Source: Candidatus Solibacter usitatus
Lineage (GTDB): Bacteria > Acidobacteriota > Terriglobia > Bryobacterales > Bryobacteraceae
NCBI GenBank assembly: GCA_016213245.1
Contig: JACRBC010000023.1
Location: 1-57,405, forward strand
Reading direction: 5' to 3'
Length of the DNA stretch: 57,405 bases
Part shown: positions 8,191 through 17,594 of the stretch, one piece after another
Numbering within the stretch: position 1 is the first letter of the stretch
Layout: every line of letters starts with the position of its first letter
Program-made: the position numbers and the translations under genes
Notes under the pieces: model-generated
What the model was told of the DNA's origin: nothing
What the model saw: only the letters and a program-made list of their open reading frames with translations
Database searches by the model: none

Positions 8191-8702
8191 CCGCGCTGGC
8201 TTTGCTTGCCGGGTTGACAGTGGGCGGCTGCAAGAGGGCCCGCCACACCAACCCGGGGGCGACGATTGAAGAACAGACCGAGCTGGCCAGCGCGATCGGC
8301 GTGGCCGAGCGGCAGGACTCGTCGCAACTGCTGAGCGGCTTTCACGAGGTGGAGCAGGGGGCCTGGCGGTGGACGATGAAGGAGTTCGCGGTGAGCCTGG
8401 CGCCGCCGCCGGAGTCGGCCTTGAAGGGCGTGAGGCTGGAACTGGAATTTTCGTTGCCGCAGGCGGTGGCGGGGAAGCTGATGGGGATGAGCATCACGCC
8501 GGCTGTGTCCGGGGTGAGACTGAAGCCGTTCAAGGTGGAGAAGGCCGGCGACCAGAAGGCGAGTTTCGAGGTCTCCTACGAGCAGTTGCGGGGCGAGGCG
8601 GTGATTGTCCAGTTCTTTCTGGACAAGTGGATCGCGCCGGGCGACGGTGACTCGCGCGAACTGGGCCTGGTGGTCTCCCGGATCGGGTTCTTCCCGCGAT
8701 GA
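8178..8702 (+). CDS. Small lipoprotein of unknown function
   Basis: A 174-residue protein starting at a GTG that overlaps the end of the oxidoreductase gene. A lipoprotein signal ends in the lipobox VGGC, with the cysteine near residue 18. The rest is a beta-rich domain ending SRELGLVVSRIGFF. A very similar closing motif (PRELGLTFGQLGL) ends the next protein, suggesting the two share a homologous C-terminal domain. It is translationally coupled (ATGA) to that gene. No specific function was recognised. Confidence 0.8.
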   Translation: MRRVAALALLAGLTVGGCKRARHTNPGATIEEQTELASAIGVAERQDSSQLLSGFHEVEQGAWRWTMKEFAVSLAPPPESALKGVRLELEFSLPQAVAGKLMGMSITPAVSGVRLKPFKVEKAGDQKASFEVSYEQLRGEAVIVQFFLDKWIAPGDGDSRELGLVVSRIGFFPR

Positions 8703-10516
8703 AACGCGCCCGTGACGCCGCGCTGTGGGCCGTGCCCCTGGCGTTCTACGTGTGGATGTTCTGGTACGGGTCGCGAGCCTGGTTCCAGCAGGACGATTTC
8801 GCCTGGCTGGGCCAGGGGATGCACATTTCGACGTGGCGGGACTTTGTGGAGGCGCTGCTTGTACCGCAGGCGCAGGGGACGATCAGGCCCTGGAGCGAGC
8901 GGCTGTTCTTCATCGCGTTTTATGAGTGGTTCGGGCTGGATCACCGGCCCTACCACCTGTGGGTGGCGCTGACACAGGCGGCCAACCTGCTGTTGCTGCA
9001 ATCGATCATGCTGCGGCTGACGGGGTCGCGGCTGGCCGCGGTGGCGGCGCCGGTGATCTGGCTGTGCAATGTAGGGCTGGCCACGCCGCTGTCGTGGTTG
9101 TCTGCCTACAACCAGGTGTTGTGCGCGTTCTTCCTGCTGTGCGCGTTCCGGCTGCTGCTGGCGGAGAGGTGGAAGTGGCAGTGGGCGGTCTTCCTGCTTG
9201 GTTTCGGGGCGCTGGAGATCAACGTCGTCTATCCGGCGCTGGCGGCCGGCTATTGCCTGCTGTTCGCCCGGCAGCACCTGCGGAGAGCGCTGTGGATGTT
9301 TCCGGCCAGCGGGGTGTATGCGTTGGTGCATTTCGCCGTGGCGGCCAAGCCTACGGAGGGGCCCTACGCGCAGCACTGGGGCCCGTCGATGGTGCCGACC
9401 TACCTCGACTACGGCGCGATGATGCTGGGCGGCGGGCTGGTGAAACCGGGCTGGAATCTGCCGCAGGACGCCTGGCGATGGGTGGCGGCGGCGCTGGCGG
9501 CGGCGCTGGTCTACCTGGCGGTCAAGGCGTGGAGGCGGGGAGAGCGTCTGCCGGTTTTCGGCTTGATGTGGTTTTCGATCGTGATCGCCCCGGTGCTGCC
9601 GCTGCGCGAACACGTGATGGACTACTACCTGGCCATCCCATCGATTGGCCTGGCCATGCTGCTGGCCAGCCTGCTCGCGCGCTGGCGGGCGGCGGTGGTG
9701 GTGGTGATCGGCGTCCACCTACTGTTCTCCGTGCCGGTGAGCCGGATGACAACGCGCTGGCGGTTTGAACGCGGGTACAAGGTGCGGGCGCTGGTGGAGG
9801 GGATGGAACGGGCGCACCAGTTGCATCCCGGCAAGCTGATCCTGCTGAGCGGGGTCGACAGCGAGGTGTTCTGGTCCGGCTTTTTCGATCGCCCGGCGCG
9901 GCTCTTCGGGCTGACCGAGGTCTACCTGGCGCCGGGCTCGGACGGGGCGATCGATCGTCACGAAGACCTGGGGAACGTCAGCCAGTACATCTGCTCAACG
10001 GTAACAGCGGCGAGGGCGTTGGCGGTGGGCCGGGCGGTGGTCTACCGTTTCGATGGCGTCCAGTTGCACAACATCACGCGCAAGTTCTACCGGACGATGC
10101 CGCCAGAAAGCCTGAAGATGCGTCCGGAGATGGTGGAGGTAGGCCAGGAGGCGTTCGCGCGCGACCTGGGGGAGGGGTGGTATGCGTCCGACGGCGGCTG
10201 GCGGTGGATGGGAAGGCGGGCGGAGGTGTTCCTGGCCGCACCGTCGAAGGCGGGACAGAAGCTCTATGTGAAGGGCTACTGCCCGGAGCCGTGGCTGAGC
10301 AGGCCGGTTGTGCTGACGGTGTGGGGAGCTGGGCGGCGCCTGGGCAGTGTGTCGATTACGCGGGCAACCGCATCATTTGAATACACTTTCGAGCTGCCGG
10401 CGGAGCTTGTGGGACTGCCTGAGATGAAGGTGGCGCTGGAGGTGGACAGGGCCCACAGGCCGGCGGATGATCCACGGGAGCTGGGGCTGACATTCGGACA
10501 GTTGGGATTGCGCTGA
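8699..10516 (+). CDS. Polytopic membrane protein, GT-C glycosyltransferase-like
   Basis: A 605-residue protein with about 9-11 predicted membrane segments over residues 1-350, beginning AALWAVPLAFYVWMFWYG. An acidic QQDDFAWLGQG loop after the first helix resembles the catalytic DD loop of GT-C/PMT-type glycosyltransferases, which use polyprenyl-phosphate sugars. The C-terminal 250 or so residues are soluble and end in a beta domain shared with the preceding lipoprotein. ATGA overlap couples the two genes. The likely role is transfer of sugar to an envelope glycan or protein; the substrate is unknown. Confidence 0.78.
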   Translation: MKRARDAALWAVPLAFYVWMFWYGSRAWFQQDDFAWLGQGMHISTWRDFVEALLVPQAQGTIRPWSERLFFIAFYEWFGLDHRPYHLWVALTQAANLLLLQSIMLRLTGSRLAAVAAPVIWLCNVGLATPLSWLSAYNQVLCAFFLLCAFRLLLAERWKWQWAVFLLGFGALEINVVYPALAAGYCLLFARQHLRRALWMFPASGVYALVHFAVAAKPTEGPYAQHWGPSMVPTYLDYGAMMLGGGLVKPGWNLPQDAWRWVAAALAAALVYLAVKAWRRGERLPVFGLMWFSIVIAPVLPLREHVMDYYLAIPSIGLAMLLASLLARWRAAVVVVIGVHLLFSVPVSRMTTRWRFERGYKVRALVEGMERAHQLHPGKLILLSGVDSEVFWSGFFDRPARLFGLTEVYLAPGSDGAIDRHEDLGNVSQYICSTVTAARALAVGRAVVYRFDGVQLHNITRKFYRTMPPESLKMRPEMVEVGQEAFARDLGEGWYASDGGWRWMGRRAEVFLAAPSKAGQKLYVKGYCPEPWLSRPVVLTVWGAGRRLGSVSITRATASFEYTFELPAELVGLPEMKVALEVDRAHRPADDPRELGLTFGQLGLR

Positions 10517-10633
10517 GGGTGTGGCGGCCGGCGGGCGATCATTAAAGTCCTTCATGGGGTGAGAGGAATAGTGGAATCGTGAAACATATCTGGATAGATT
10601 GCGTCTGAGTAAATACGTTGGTAATGATTCCCG

Positions 10634-10662
10634 TTGCAACCGCCGATAAGGTGCAGTATGCT
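10634..10662 (+). promoter_or_regulatory. Sigma-70-type promoter TTGCAA-N17-TATGCT
   Basis: -35 TTGCAA (10634-10639) and -10 TATGCT (10657-10662) are separated by exactly 17 bases. Predicted transcription start is about 10669, more than 400 bases before the dksA-family ATG and inside a stretch with no coding potential. Confidence 0.5.
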
Positions 10663-10668
10663 GGACAG

Positions 10669-11017
10669 CCCTAGACGATCTTACGAGATGACCCATCCGG
10701 CAGATGAGGGCCATCCGGCAGATGAGGGATGGAGCGGCAGGGGCCGTTCGGGTCCGAGGTAGCCTTCAGCGAGAAGATCCCGTCTGCCTGACGGGTTCAA
10801 GCGACGAGAGCCAGCGACTGTGGGATTCGAGGTAAGGATCCTGCGGGAATGGCGGCTTGAGAGAGGTGGTTCGAAGTTGGCAAGTGAATTGCTAGGTGTG
10901 GTATCCTAGCAGATCGTAAAAGTCCGATGGTGTGACGGAAGCTAGTAAGGACCAGTTACTAGGGATTGCCTATGTCAGGTAAACTGAGCGTAACACGCTC
11001 AACTTCTGAAACTTTTT
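10669..11017 (+). ncRNA. Candidate structured RNA or long dksA leader
   Basis: The gap 10517-11081 has no plausible gene. Downstream of the promoter at 10634-10662 it holds an 18-bp direct repeat (10693-10710 and 10711-10728) and four hairpins: CCCGTC/GACGGG (10779-10795), GCTAGG/CCTAGC (10891-10910), CTAGTAA/TTACTAG (10942-10962) and TGAGCGT/ACGCTCA (10985-11001). A TTTTT lies at 11013-11017. It does not match the conserved cores of tmRNA, RNase P or SRP RNA that I know. It may be a free RNA or a regulatory leader of the next gene. Confidence 0.35.
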
Positions 11018-11081
11018 GGCGACTCCGACGTCTATCGGGTTTGACGGGCAAGTAGAAGAAAAAGAGCTGGGAGATGGAGCC

Positions 11082-11459
11082 ATGACCAAGACGGAGCTGA
11101 ACAAATACAGGCAGGTACTAGAGACCAAGCTGGGCGAGTTGTCGCATGCGGTGCGTGATCGTGAAGGGATCGTGATTGAGAAGAGTCCGGATGCGTTGGA
11201 CGAAGTGCAGCATGCGGCGGAGCGTGAGCTGGCGATCCGGAATCTCGATCGCGAATCGCACCTGTTGCGCAATGTGCGGGCAGCTCTGAGGCGCATGAAC
11301 GAGGGCGCTTATGGGGTTTGCCTGCACTGCGAGGAAGACATCAACCCGAAGCGGCTGAACGCCGTGCCGTGGGCGCCGTTCTGCATCGACTGCCAGGAAC
11401 TGGCGGATCGGAACAGGGACCAGGATTCGGAGATGTTTGAGGAGTTGATGGTCGCCTGA
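11082..11459 (+). CDS. DksA/TraR family zinc-finger protein
   Basis: A 125-residue protein: an N-terminal coiled coil (about 1-75) followed by a C4 zinc finger (GVCLHCEEDINPKRL, then FCIDCQE). DksA-family proteins insert their coiled coil into the RNA polymerase secondary channel and act with ppGpp at stringent-response promoters. The start has a good RBS (GGGAGATGGAGCC). The coiled-coil tip lacks an obvious DxxDxA motif, so it may be a DksA-like paralogue rather than DksA itself. It is preceded by a long structured leader region and followed by a strong terminator. Confidence 0.85.
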   Translation: MTKTELNKYRQVLETKLGELSHAVRDREGIVIEKSPDALDEVQHAAERELAIRNLDRESHLLRNVRAALRRMNEGAYGVCLHCEEDINPKRLNAVPWAPFCIDCQELADRNRDQDSEMFEELMVA

Positions 11460-11484
11460 CCGGTAGAGTTCCGGGAATTGAGGA

Positions 11485-11515
11485 GGGCGCGGGCCATGGG
11501 CTCCGCGCCCTTTTT
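11485..11515 (+). terminator. Rho-independent terminator of the dksA-family gene
   Basis: GGGCGCGG (11485-11492) pairs perfectly with CCGCGCCC (11503-11510), followed at once by TTTTT. It ends 25-55 bases after the stop codon. Confidence 0.9.
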
Positions 11516-11583
11516 GTGTGCCGGCGTGGAGACCGGTGCATCCGGATGGGACGCGGGGCGAGAAAGTGTATCAAAAGCGGACG

Positions 11584-12240
11584 TCAGCGCAGGGCGATGA
11601 CGGAGAACATGCGGGCGGCGGGGTTGCGGTCGCGGCGCCAGGAATGAAAATCCGGTCCACCGCAGAAAGTACAGGGTGGCAGGGGGTCGATGTGGGCGGT
11701 TTGCAAGCCGGCGGCGAGCAACTGGCGAAGATTAGCCTGGCGGAGATCGATGCGGGTTTGCTGGTGGAGGTCGGAGCGTTCGGGGAAGAGTGGGTGAAAG
11801 AGAGGGGCGACGTCGGGGCCGACTTCAAAGCAGCAGGGACCGATGGAGGGGCCGAAGGCGGCATGGAGGTGGGCGGGCAGAGCGCCGTAGAGAGAATACA
11901 GGCGGGAGACTGCGGCGGCGGCGATATTGGAAAGGGTGCCGCGCCAGCCGGCGTGGACGGCGGCGGCGCAGCGGGTGACGGGATCGGCGATCAGAATGGG
12001 AAGGCAATCGGCGGTCTTGACCCCCAACTGAACTCCGGCCTGGCGGGTGACGAGCGCATCGCCTTCGGAGGCGGGGGTGCACGCGGGGGCTTCGAGCACG
12101 GTGGAAGAGTGAATCTGATGGAGGAGCAGGACGCCAGGAGGGGCTTGGGCGGCGGAGGTGAGGAAGGCGTGGTGGAGCCAGTCGAACTGGCTCAGGAGTG
12201 TGGAGGCGAAGGAATCGGGCGAGGCCTTGACGATGCTCAC
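11584..12240 (-). CDS. pgeF: Peptidoglycan editing factor PgeF (laccase-domain, YfiH family)
   Basis: A 218-residue protein with the family metal-site motifs: [25 protein letters not shown] and [13 protein letters not shown]. The family is now linked to removing wrongly incorporated residues from muropeptides or UDP-MurNAc intermediates, and was earlier annotated as polyphenol oxidase. Its GTG start overlaps the nuoB stop codon (GTGA), so the two genes are translationally coupled. Length is slightly short for the family (usually about 240) but all motifs are present. Confidence 0.88.
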   Translation of the reverse strand: MSIVKASPDSFASTLLSQFDWLHHAFLTSAAQAPPGVLLLHQIHSSTVLEAPACTPASEGDALVTRQAGVQLGVKTADCLPILIADPVTRCAAAVHAGWRGTLSNIAAAAVSRLYSLYGALPAHLHAAFGPSIGPCCFEVGPDVAPLFHPLFPERSDLHQQTRIDLRQANLRQLLAAGLQTAHIDPLPPCTFCGGPDFHSWRRDRNPAARMFSVIALR

Positions 12241-12797
12241 GCGGCGGGGTTCTGAACCTGGGCGATCATGACCTGCTTCTTGAAATTGTCGAGCATGGAC
12301 TCCTCCAGGCGCACCTCGGTGGGGCGCCGGATGAGACTCATCTGATCGATCTTGTCCTGCAGTTTGAGCAGAGCGTAGAAGAGGTTTTCAGGCCGCGGCG
12401 GGCAACCGGAGACGTAGACGTCGACGGGCACGATCTTGTCGACGCCCTGGAGCGTGGCGTAGGTATTGAAGGGACCCCCGGCGCTGGAGCAGGCGCCCAT
12501 GGAGATGACCCACTTGGGCTCGGGCATCTGGTCGTAGATGCGCTTCAGCACAGGCGCCATTTTGAGGGTGACGGTGCCGGCGACGATCATCAGATCGGAC
12601 TGGCGCGGGCTGGGGCGGAAGACCTCGGCTCCGTAGCGCGCGATGTCGAAGCGCGAGGCCGAGGCGGCGATCATCTCGATGGCGCAGCAGGCCAGGCCGA
12701 ACGTCAGCGGCCAGACGGAAGACTTACGGGCCCAATTGAAGACATAGTCGACCGAGGTGACGAGGAGGTTCCTCTCGTTCGGATTTTCGAGGTACAT
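12237..12797 (-). CDS. nuoB: NADH-quinone oxidoreductase subunit B
   Basis: A 186-residue protein with the ligands of cluster N2: [19 protein letters not shown] and VSGCPPRPE. NuoB sits at the junction of the peripheral arm and membrane arm of respiratory complex I and delivers electrons to quinone. An RBS (CACGGAG) and an upstream TACAAT precede the ATG. No other nuo gene is in the window; the downstream partner is pgeF. It is either a displaced single copy or a second nuoB. Confidence 0.93.
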   Translation of the reverse strand: MYLENPNERNLLVTSVDYVFNWARKSSVWPLTFGLACCAIEMIAASASRFDIARYGAEVFRPSPRQSDLMIVAGTVTLKMAPVLKRIYDQMPEPKWVISMGACSSAGGPFNTYATLQGVDKIVPVDVYVSGCPPRPENLFYALLKLQDKIDQMSLIRRPTEVRLEESMLDNFKKQVMIAQVQNPAA

Positions 12798-12944
12798 GCG
12801 CGCTCCGTGCCGTTATTGTATCAGGACGGGCGGGGGCGGCGATTGGAGGGCGGACATGGAGGGCGGGCATAAAGGGCATAAAGGACTAGCGTCGCGACGA
12901 CCGTGTGATAGACTGTGTCCGCCGCGAGAGCGGTGGAGGTTTCC

Positions 12945-15900
12945 ATGCGCGCGAAGCTGCTTCGATCCGTGGACGGCTTGGCCATCCTGCTGGCCGTGCT
13001 GGTTCTCACCATGATGCTTGTGCAACCGTCCTGGAGCCAGGTTCTGTACGGTTCCATTGTCGGAACCGTGGAAGACCCGTCAGGCGCTATCGTGCCTGGC
13101 GCAAAAGTCAGTCTGACCAACACAGCCACCGGATCGATTCGCGAAGTCCAAGCCGATGAGCAGGGCCGCTACAACGCTCTCAGCCTGCCGGCCGGCACTT
13201 ATGACATTGTGGTCACCTCTTCGGGCTTCCGCACCTTGACGCGAACGGGCATCGAGGTCACCATCAACAGTGTCACGCGCGTCGTCGCGCGACTCGAAGT
13301 GGGCCAGATCAGCGAGCAGGTGACCGTATCGGCCTCCACCATCGCCCTGCAAACCGACCGTTCCGACACGCGCGCCGAGATCAGCGCCAAGACCGTGGTG
13401 GAACTGCCTCTGCCTGCCTACCGGAACTATCAGAGCATGATCAACCTGGTACCTGGCGCCACGCCGGCGATGGTCCAAAACTCGATGGGCGCCTCGCCAC
13501 AGCGGTCGCTCACCACCAACGTAAACGGCACCAACCGCAACAACAACAACACGCGCGTCGACGGCGCCATCAACGTCTACATCTGGCTGCCTCACCACAC
13601 CCTGTACAATCCGCCTGTCGAATCGATCGAGACCGTCAACATCTCCACGTCGTCGTTTGACGCCGAACAGGGCATGGCCGGCGGCGCGGCGGTCACGGTT
13701 GCCACCAAGTCCGGGACCAATCAAATCCGCGGTTCGGCCTTCTGGTACCACGACAACCAGCACCTTTACGCCCGGCCTTTCTTCTATCGCATCAATGAGA
13801 ATAAGCCGCCACTGCCGAAGTCGATCGTGAATATTCCCGGCGGCACCATTGGCGGCCCGATTATCAAGAACAAGCTATTCTACTTCTTCAGTTTTGAGCG
13901 GACCTGGGAGCGCACCGGCGTATTTGCCAACTCCAGCGTTCCTCCGGCAGACATGCGCGCAGGGAACTTCTCCGCGTATTCTGGCCTCGGCGCCATCTAT
14001 GATCCGCTGACTGGCGACGCGAATGGCGTCGGCCGCACGCCCTTCGCCAATTACCAGATCCCCTCGTCCCGCTTTTCCCCCACCTGGACCAAGATCCAGC
14101 GACTGGCCCCCCTGCCCAACCAACAGGCCACCGACACCTTCGGACTCAGTAACAACTATTTCAGTTCCGCCACGTCCGGGCTAACGCGAGACCAGTACGA
14201 CGTCAAATCCAACTACAACATCAACGCCAAGCTGATGATATGGGGCAAGTACTCCCACATGAATGCACCGGTTGAGGGGGCGGGCGCCCTCGGCGAACTC
14301 ACCGGTCCAGGGCTGGGTCAACTGGGCAAGGCTGACGTTCGCATCATCATGCCCAGTTTCGGCTTCAACTTGACGATGTCACCGACGTTCCTCATCGACG
14401 GCGTCTTCGGCCACACTCGGTTCAAGAATATAGCCCTCGGCCCCGACTTTGGGAAAAATTGGGGATCGGAGGTCTGGGGCATCCCCGGCACCAATGGCGG
14501 CAAGGCCTTTGCCGGCGACATCCGCTACTCGGGCCAGCCCTGCATATCAAACGGCTTCACTACGTGGGGCAACTGCTCTTCGTCGAATCCCAACTTCTAT
14601 AACGACAACAGTTACACCTACACCACAAACTTTTCGAAGGTGAAGGGCGCGCATGAGTTCCGTTGGGGCGTCGATATCGTGCGTCATGCCATGAACCACT
14701 GGCAGCCAGAAATCGCCAATCCTCGCGGCAACCTCGCTCCCACCGGCAACGCCACCGTGCTCAATGGCCAAGTCGCCCGCACCAGTCACACTTATGCCGC
14801 CGGCCTGCTCGACATCCTGGGGAGCGCCAACAAGTCGGTGCAGTTTTTCGACATGCTCACCCGCGAATGGCAGAATGGTTTTTACTTCCGCGATCGCTGG
14901 CAAGTTACGCGGAGCCTCACCCTGAACATCGGCGCACGTTATGAGTACTACCCGCTCCTGAGCCGTGGTGATGGGCGTGGCCTGGAGAGATGGGATCCTT
15001 CCACGAACCTGGTCACCATAGGCGGCGTTGGCAACGTGCCACAGAACAACGGCATGACCGTTTCGAAGAAGCTCATCGCGCCCCGGCTCGGCTTTGCCTG
15101 GCGCCTGAACGACAACACTGTGATTCGCGCCGGCTATGGCATCACGTTCAACCCGATGGTGGTTTCCCGTCCGTTGCGCGGCCTGTATCCGTCGACGATC
15201 GCTGCAAATTGGGTGGCCCCTACTCAATTCGGCTACTACGGGACTCTCACCCAGGGCATCCCTGATGTGCCGACGCCCGACATCAGTTCCGGCACGATCC
15301 CGTTGCCGGCCACGGTCAACATGGGCCCCCGCAGCCCGTATGCCGGCCAGCTGCATCGCGGCTACATTCAAAGCTGGAACTTGACCCTCGAGCGCAAGCT
15401 CCCGGGCGACTTCCTCGTTTCGGCGGGCTATGTCGGCAACCAGACCGTCCGGCAGTTCCTGGACGTGGACATCAATGCCGCCACATTCATCGGCGGCGGT
15501 CCGGCCAGCCGTCCGCTGGTGGCAACGCAGAACCGCCTGATTGAAGCCCTCATGTGGGACGGTTGGGGCAATGCGAATTACCATTCGCTCCAGGTCGCGC
15601 TCAACAAGAATCTGTCTCGCGGCCTCTTCATGAAGGGCGCATATACCTGGTCGAAGGCGATCAGTTTGTCTGACGAAGACGGCTGGGCGGGTATGCCACT
15701 GGTCAATATGCCCAGCGCTCTCGGTCGTAACCGCTCCGTGACCGGTTACGACCGCACGCAGATGTTGGTCATGAGCTGGGTCTACGAGTTGCCCTGGGGC
15801 AAGGGCCGTCCATTCGCCCTCTCGGGCATCGCCAACCATGTCATGGGCGGCTGGCGTGTCAACGGCATTTACTCTGCTTACAGTGGGACGCCGTTCACCG

Positions 15901-16349
15901 TCACGGCCAGCACAACATCGCTTAATACGCCTGGCTCGAACCAGACCGCCGACCAGATCGGTGAAATCGTCAAAATCGGCGCTGTCGGCGCCGGCACGCA
16001 GTACTTCGACGTCCAATCCTTCCGCGATCCCAACTTCCAGCGCCCGACCGGCACGTATCGTTTCGGAACCATGGGCCGCAACTCCATACGCGGGCCTGGC
16101 TTCCAAAAAGCCGACCTCGCCCTGTTCAAGGATTTCAACCTGACGGAACGCCTTCTCCTGCAGTTCAAGGCCGAGGCGTTCAACTTCACCAATACGCCGC
16201 GATTCAACAATCCGGCGTCCAACGTTAGCGCCATGACAGTGAATCAAACCACTGGCGCGATCACGAACACCAACAACTTTATGGCCGTCACCAGCGCTTT
16301 TGACGGCCAGGAACGCAAGTTCCGCTTCGGCCTGCGTCTGTCGTTCTAG
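12945..16349 (+). CDS. Oar-like TonB-dependent outer-membrane receptor
   Basis: A 1134-residue protein. A signal peptide (about 1-32, ending QPSWSQ) is followed by a carboxypeptidase-regulatory-like domain (about 35-130: GTVEDPSGAIVPGAKVSLTN), a plug domain and a large beta-barrel ending in an aromatic residue (FRFGLRLSF). This architecture is strongly expanded in Acidobacteriota and is thought to take up plant-derived oligosaccharides or peptides. ATG 12945 is chosen for its RBS (GGTGGAGG) and signal peptide. The neighbouring pectin-type genes suggest a sugar substrate; this is inference. Confidence 0.92.
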   Translation: MRAKLLRSVDGLAILLAVLVLTMMLVQPSWSQVLYGSIVGTVEDPSGAIVPGAKVSLTNTATGSIREVQADEQGRYNALSLPAGTYDIVVTSSGFRTLTRTGIEVTINSVTRVVARLEVGQISEQVTVSASTIALQTDRSDTRAEISAKTVVELPLPAYRNYQSMINLVPGATPAMVQNSMGASPQRSLTTNVNGTNRNNNNTRVDGAINVYIWLPHHTLYNPPVESIETVNISTSSFDAEQGMAGGAAVTVATKSGTNQIRGSAFWYHDNQHLYARPFFYRINENKPPLPKSIVNIPGGTIGGPIIKNKLFYFFSFERTWERTGVFANSSVPPADMRAGNFSAYSGLGAIYDPLTGDANGVGRTPFANYQIPSSRFSPTWTKIQRLAPLPNQQATDTFGLSNNYFSSATSGLTRDQYDVKSNYNINAKLMIWGKYSHMNAPVEGAGALGELTGPGLGQLGKADVRIIMPSFGFNLTMSPTFLIDGVFGHTRFKNIALGPDFGKNWGSEVWGIPGTNGGKAFAGDIRYSGQPCISNGFTTWGNCSSSNPNFYNDNSYTYTTNFSKVKGAHEFRWGVDIVRHAMNHWQPEIANPRGNLAPTGNATVLNGQVARTSHTYAAGLLDILGSANKSVQFFDMLTREWQNGFYFRDRWQVTRSLTLNIGARYEYYPLLSRGDGRGLERWDPSTNLVTIGGVGNVPQNNGMTVSKKLIAPRLGFAWRLNDNTVIRAGYGITFNPMVVSRPLRGLYPSTIAANWVAPTQFGYYGTLTQGIPDVPTPDISSGTIPLPATVNMGPRSPYAGQLHRGYIQSWNLTLERKLPGDFLVSAGYVGNQTVRQFLDVDINAATFIGGGPASRPLVATQNRLIEALMWDGWGNANYHSLQVALNKNLSRGLFMKGAYTWSKAISLSDEDGWAGMPLVNMPSALGRNRSVTGYDRTQMLVMSWVYELPWGKGRPFALSGIANHVMGGWRVNGIYSAYSGTPFTVTASTTSLNTPGSNQTADQIGEIVKIGAVGAGTQYFDVQSFRDPNFQRPTGTYRFGTMGRNSIRGPGFQKADLALFKDFNLTERLLLQFKAEAFNFTNTPRFNNPASNVSAMTVNQTTGAITNTNNFMAVTSAFDGQERKFRFGLRLSF

Positions 16350-16374
16350 GCGCCGGTTACAAAACGACCTTGGG

Positions 16375-16450
16375 CACCCGCTCCCTCACGGTCGCGGCTC
16401 TATTGCAGACGCGGGCGCATGGCGGCCTCGCTCCCTCACGGTCGCGGCTC
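16375..16450. repeat. Two copies of the CGCTCCCTCACGGTCGCGGCTC repeat
   Basis: Copies at 16375-16400 and 16427-16450 are identical over CGCTCCCTCACGGTCGCGG plus CTC. They belong to the same family as 6114-6206 and 50369-50390. The second copy ends 20 bases before the -10 of the next gene. Confidence 0.85.
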
Positions 16451-16469
16451 TGACATGTTGCGTTCCGGC

Positions 16470-16475
16470 TATGCT
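16470..16475 (+). promoter_or_regulatory. -10-like TATGCT before a GTG start
   Basis: TATGCT ends 6 bases before the in-frame GTG at 16482 and no Shine-Dalgarno is present, compatible with a leaderless mRNA. Confidence 0.4.
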
Positions 16476-16481
16476 GAAACG

Positions 16482-17594
16482 GTGAAGGCAATCGAGTACG
16501 GCAAAGGCAGTCTCCATCCGTCCGAGGCGGCTTCCTACGCCTGCCGCGCAACTGGCGCGCGCATCCGCCAGATCACAGGGCACCCGTCGATCAACCATCT
16601 CAGCTACTTCCTGCAGAGCTCATTCACCCCGGATTCGAAGAGCCTGATCTTCACCTCCTATCGCAGCGGGAGCGCACAACTGTTCGAAGCCGCCTTTCCG
16701 GATGGAACGATTCGCCAGTTGACCGACGGCGCGCCGATTCATCCCTACTCGCCGACGCTTTCGCCGGACGGCGGGCGCGTCTATTTCGTCAGGGGAGGAA
16801 GCATCTGGGTTCTCGACCGGACTAGGCTGGACGAGAGATTGGTGGTGAAGTTCGACGGGGCGCAGTTGGGCGAGTGCACCCTCGGCGACGGTGGCAAGTG
16901 GATGACGGCGGCGATCAAGCAGGGCTCGCTCCAGGGCCTTGTCGCCGGCCGATCGGACGGTTCGGGCTGGCGCGTGATTCCGTTTTCGCGAACGGTAATC
17001 CACCCGCAGTTTCACCCCCTGGATCCCGAGTGGATCGAGTTTGCCGGCGATCCTGCGCCGCGCATGTATCGCGTTCGCCGTGATGGCACGGGGCTGGAAT
17101 GCCTCTACGCGCACCATGGTTCGGAGTGGATCACCCACGAGACTTTCCTCGGCAAGACCGGCGACCTGGTTTTCGTCCATTGGCCGAAATGCCTCTATCG
17201 CATGGACTGGACCTCGCGGGCCATCACACGCCTCACCGACTACAGCGTGTGGCACATCAGCCCCAATCGCGACGGCACGAAGGTGCTGTGCGACACCAAT
17301 CATCCCGACGAAGGCATCTTCCAGATCGACGTAGCCACCGGCAAGCGCCGCCTGATCTGCCTGTCGGAGTCGGCCAACGGCGGTACGCAGTGGTCCAAGG
17401 GCAAGCCGGCCGATTGGAAGGTGGACTCAAAGTCCAGCCTGAGCTGGCTGGAAGTGCCCACCGATTCGATCTACGGACCGCAGTGGACGCATCCGCATCC
17501 GTGCTATTCGCCGGACGAAAAGCTGGTGACCTTCACCAGCAATCGCACTGGCTTCGCGCAGGTTTACGTGGCTGAAAACACCGTGACGCGGTAG
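16482..17594 (+). CDS. Oligogalacturonate lyase-like protein (PL22, seven-bladed propeller)
   Basis: About 370 residues of repeated WD40/TolB-like beta-propeller blades (SSFTPDSKSLIFTSYRSG, TLSPDGGRVYFV, HPHPCYSPDEKLVTFTSN). The terminal THPHPCYSPDEK blade is typical of oligogalacturonate lyases, which cleave unsaturated di- and trigalacturonates in pectin breakdown. No signal peptide, so cytoplasmic. I prefer GTG 16482; ATG 16455 would add nine residues, part of them from the repeat junction. It overlaps the convergent PmoA-like gene by 31 bases. Other TolB-like sugar lyases are possible. Confidence 0.8.
   Translation: MKAIEYGKGSLHPSEAASYACRATGARIRQITGHPSINHLSYFLQSSFTPDSKSLIFTSYRSGSAQLFEAAFPDGTIRQLTDGAPIHPYSPTLSPDGGRVYFVRGGSIWVLDRTRLDERLVVKFDGAQLGECTLGDGGKWMTAAIKQGSLQGLVAGRSDGSGWRVIPFSRTVIHPQFHPLDPEWIEFAGDPAPRMYRVRRDGTGLECLYAHHGSEWITHETFLGKTGDLVFVHWPKCLYRMDWTSRAITRLTDYSVWHISPNRDGTKVLCDTNHPDEGIFQIDVATGKRRLICLSESANGGTQWSKGKPADWKVDSKSSLSWLEVPTDSIYGPQWTHPHPCYSPDEKLVTFTSNRTGFAQVYVAENTVTR

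Noticed and set aside
10801-10880. A tRNA suggested by GGTTC-like strings in the dksA upstream region
   Set aside because: No acceptor stem, anticodon arm or T-arm pairing can be drawn around them.
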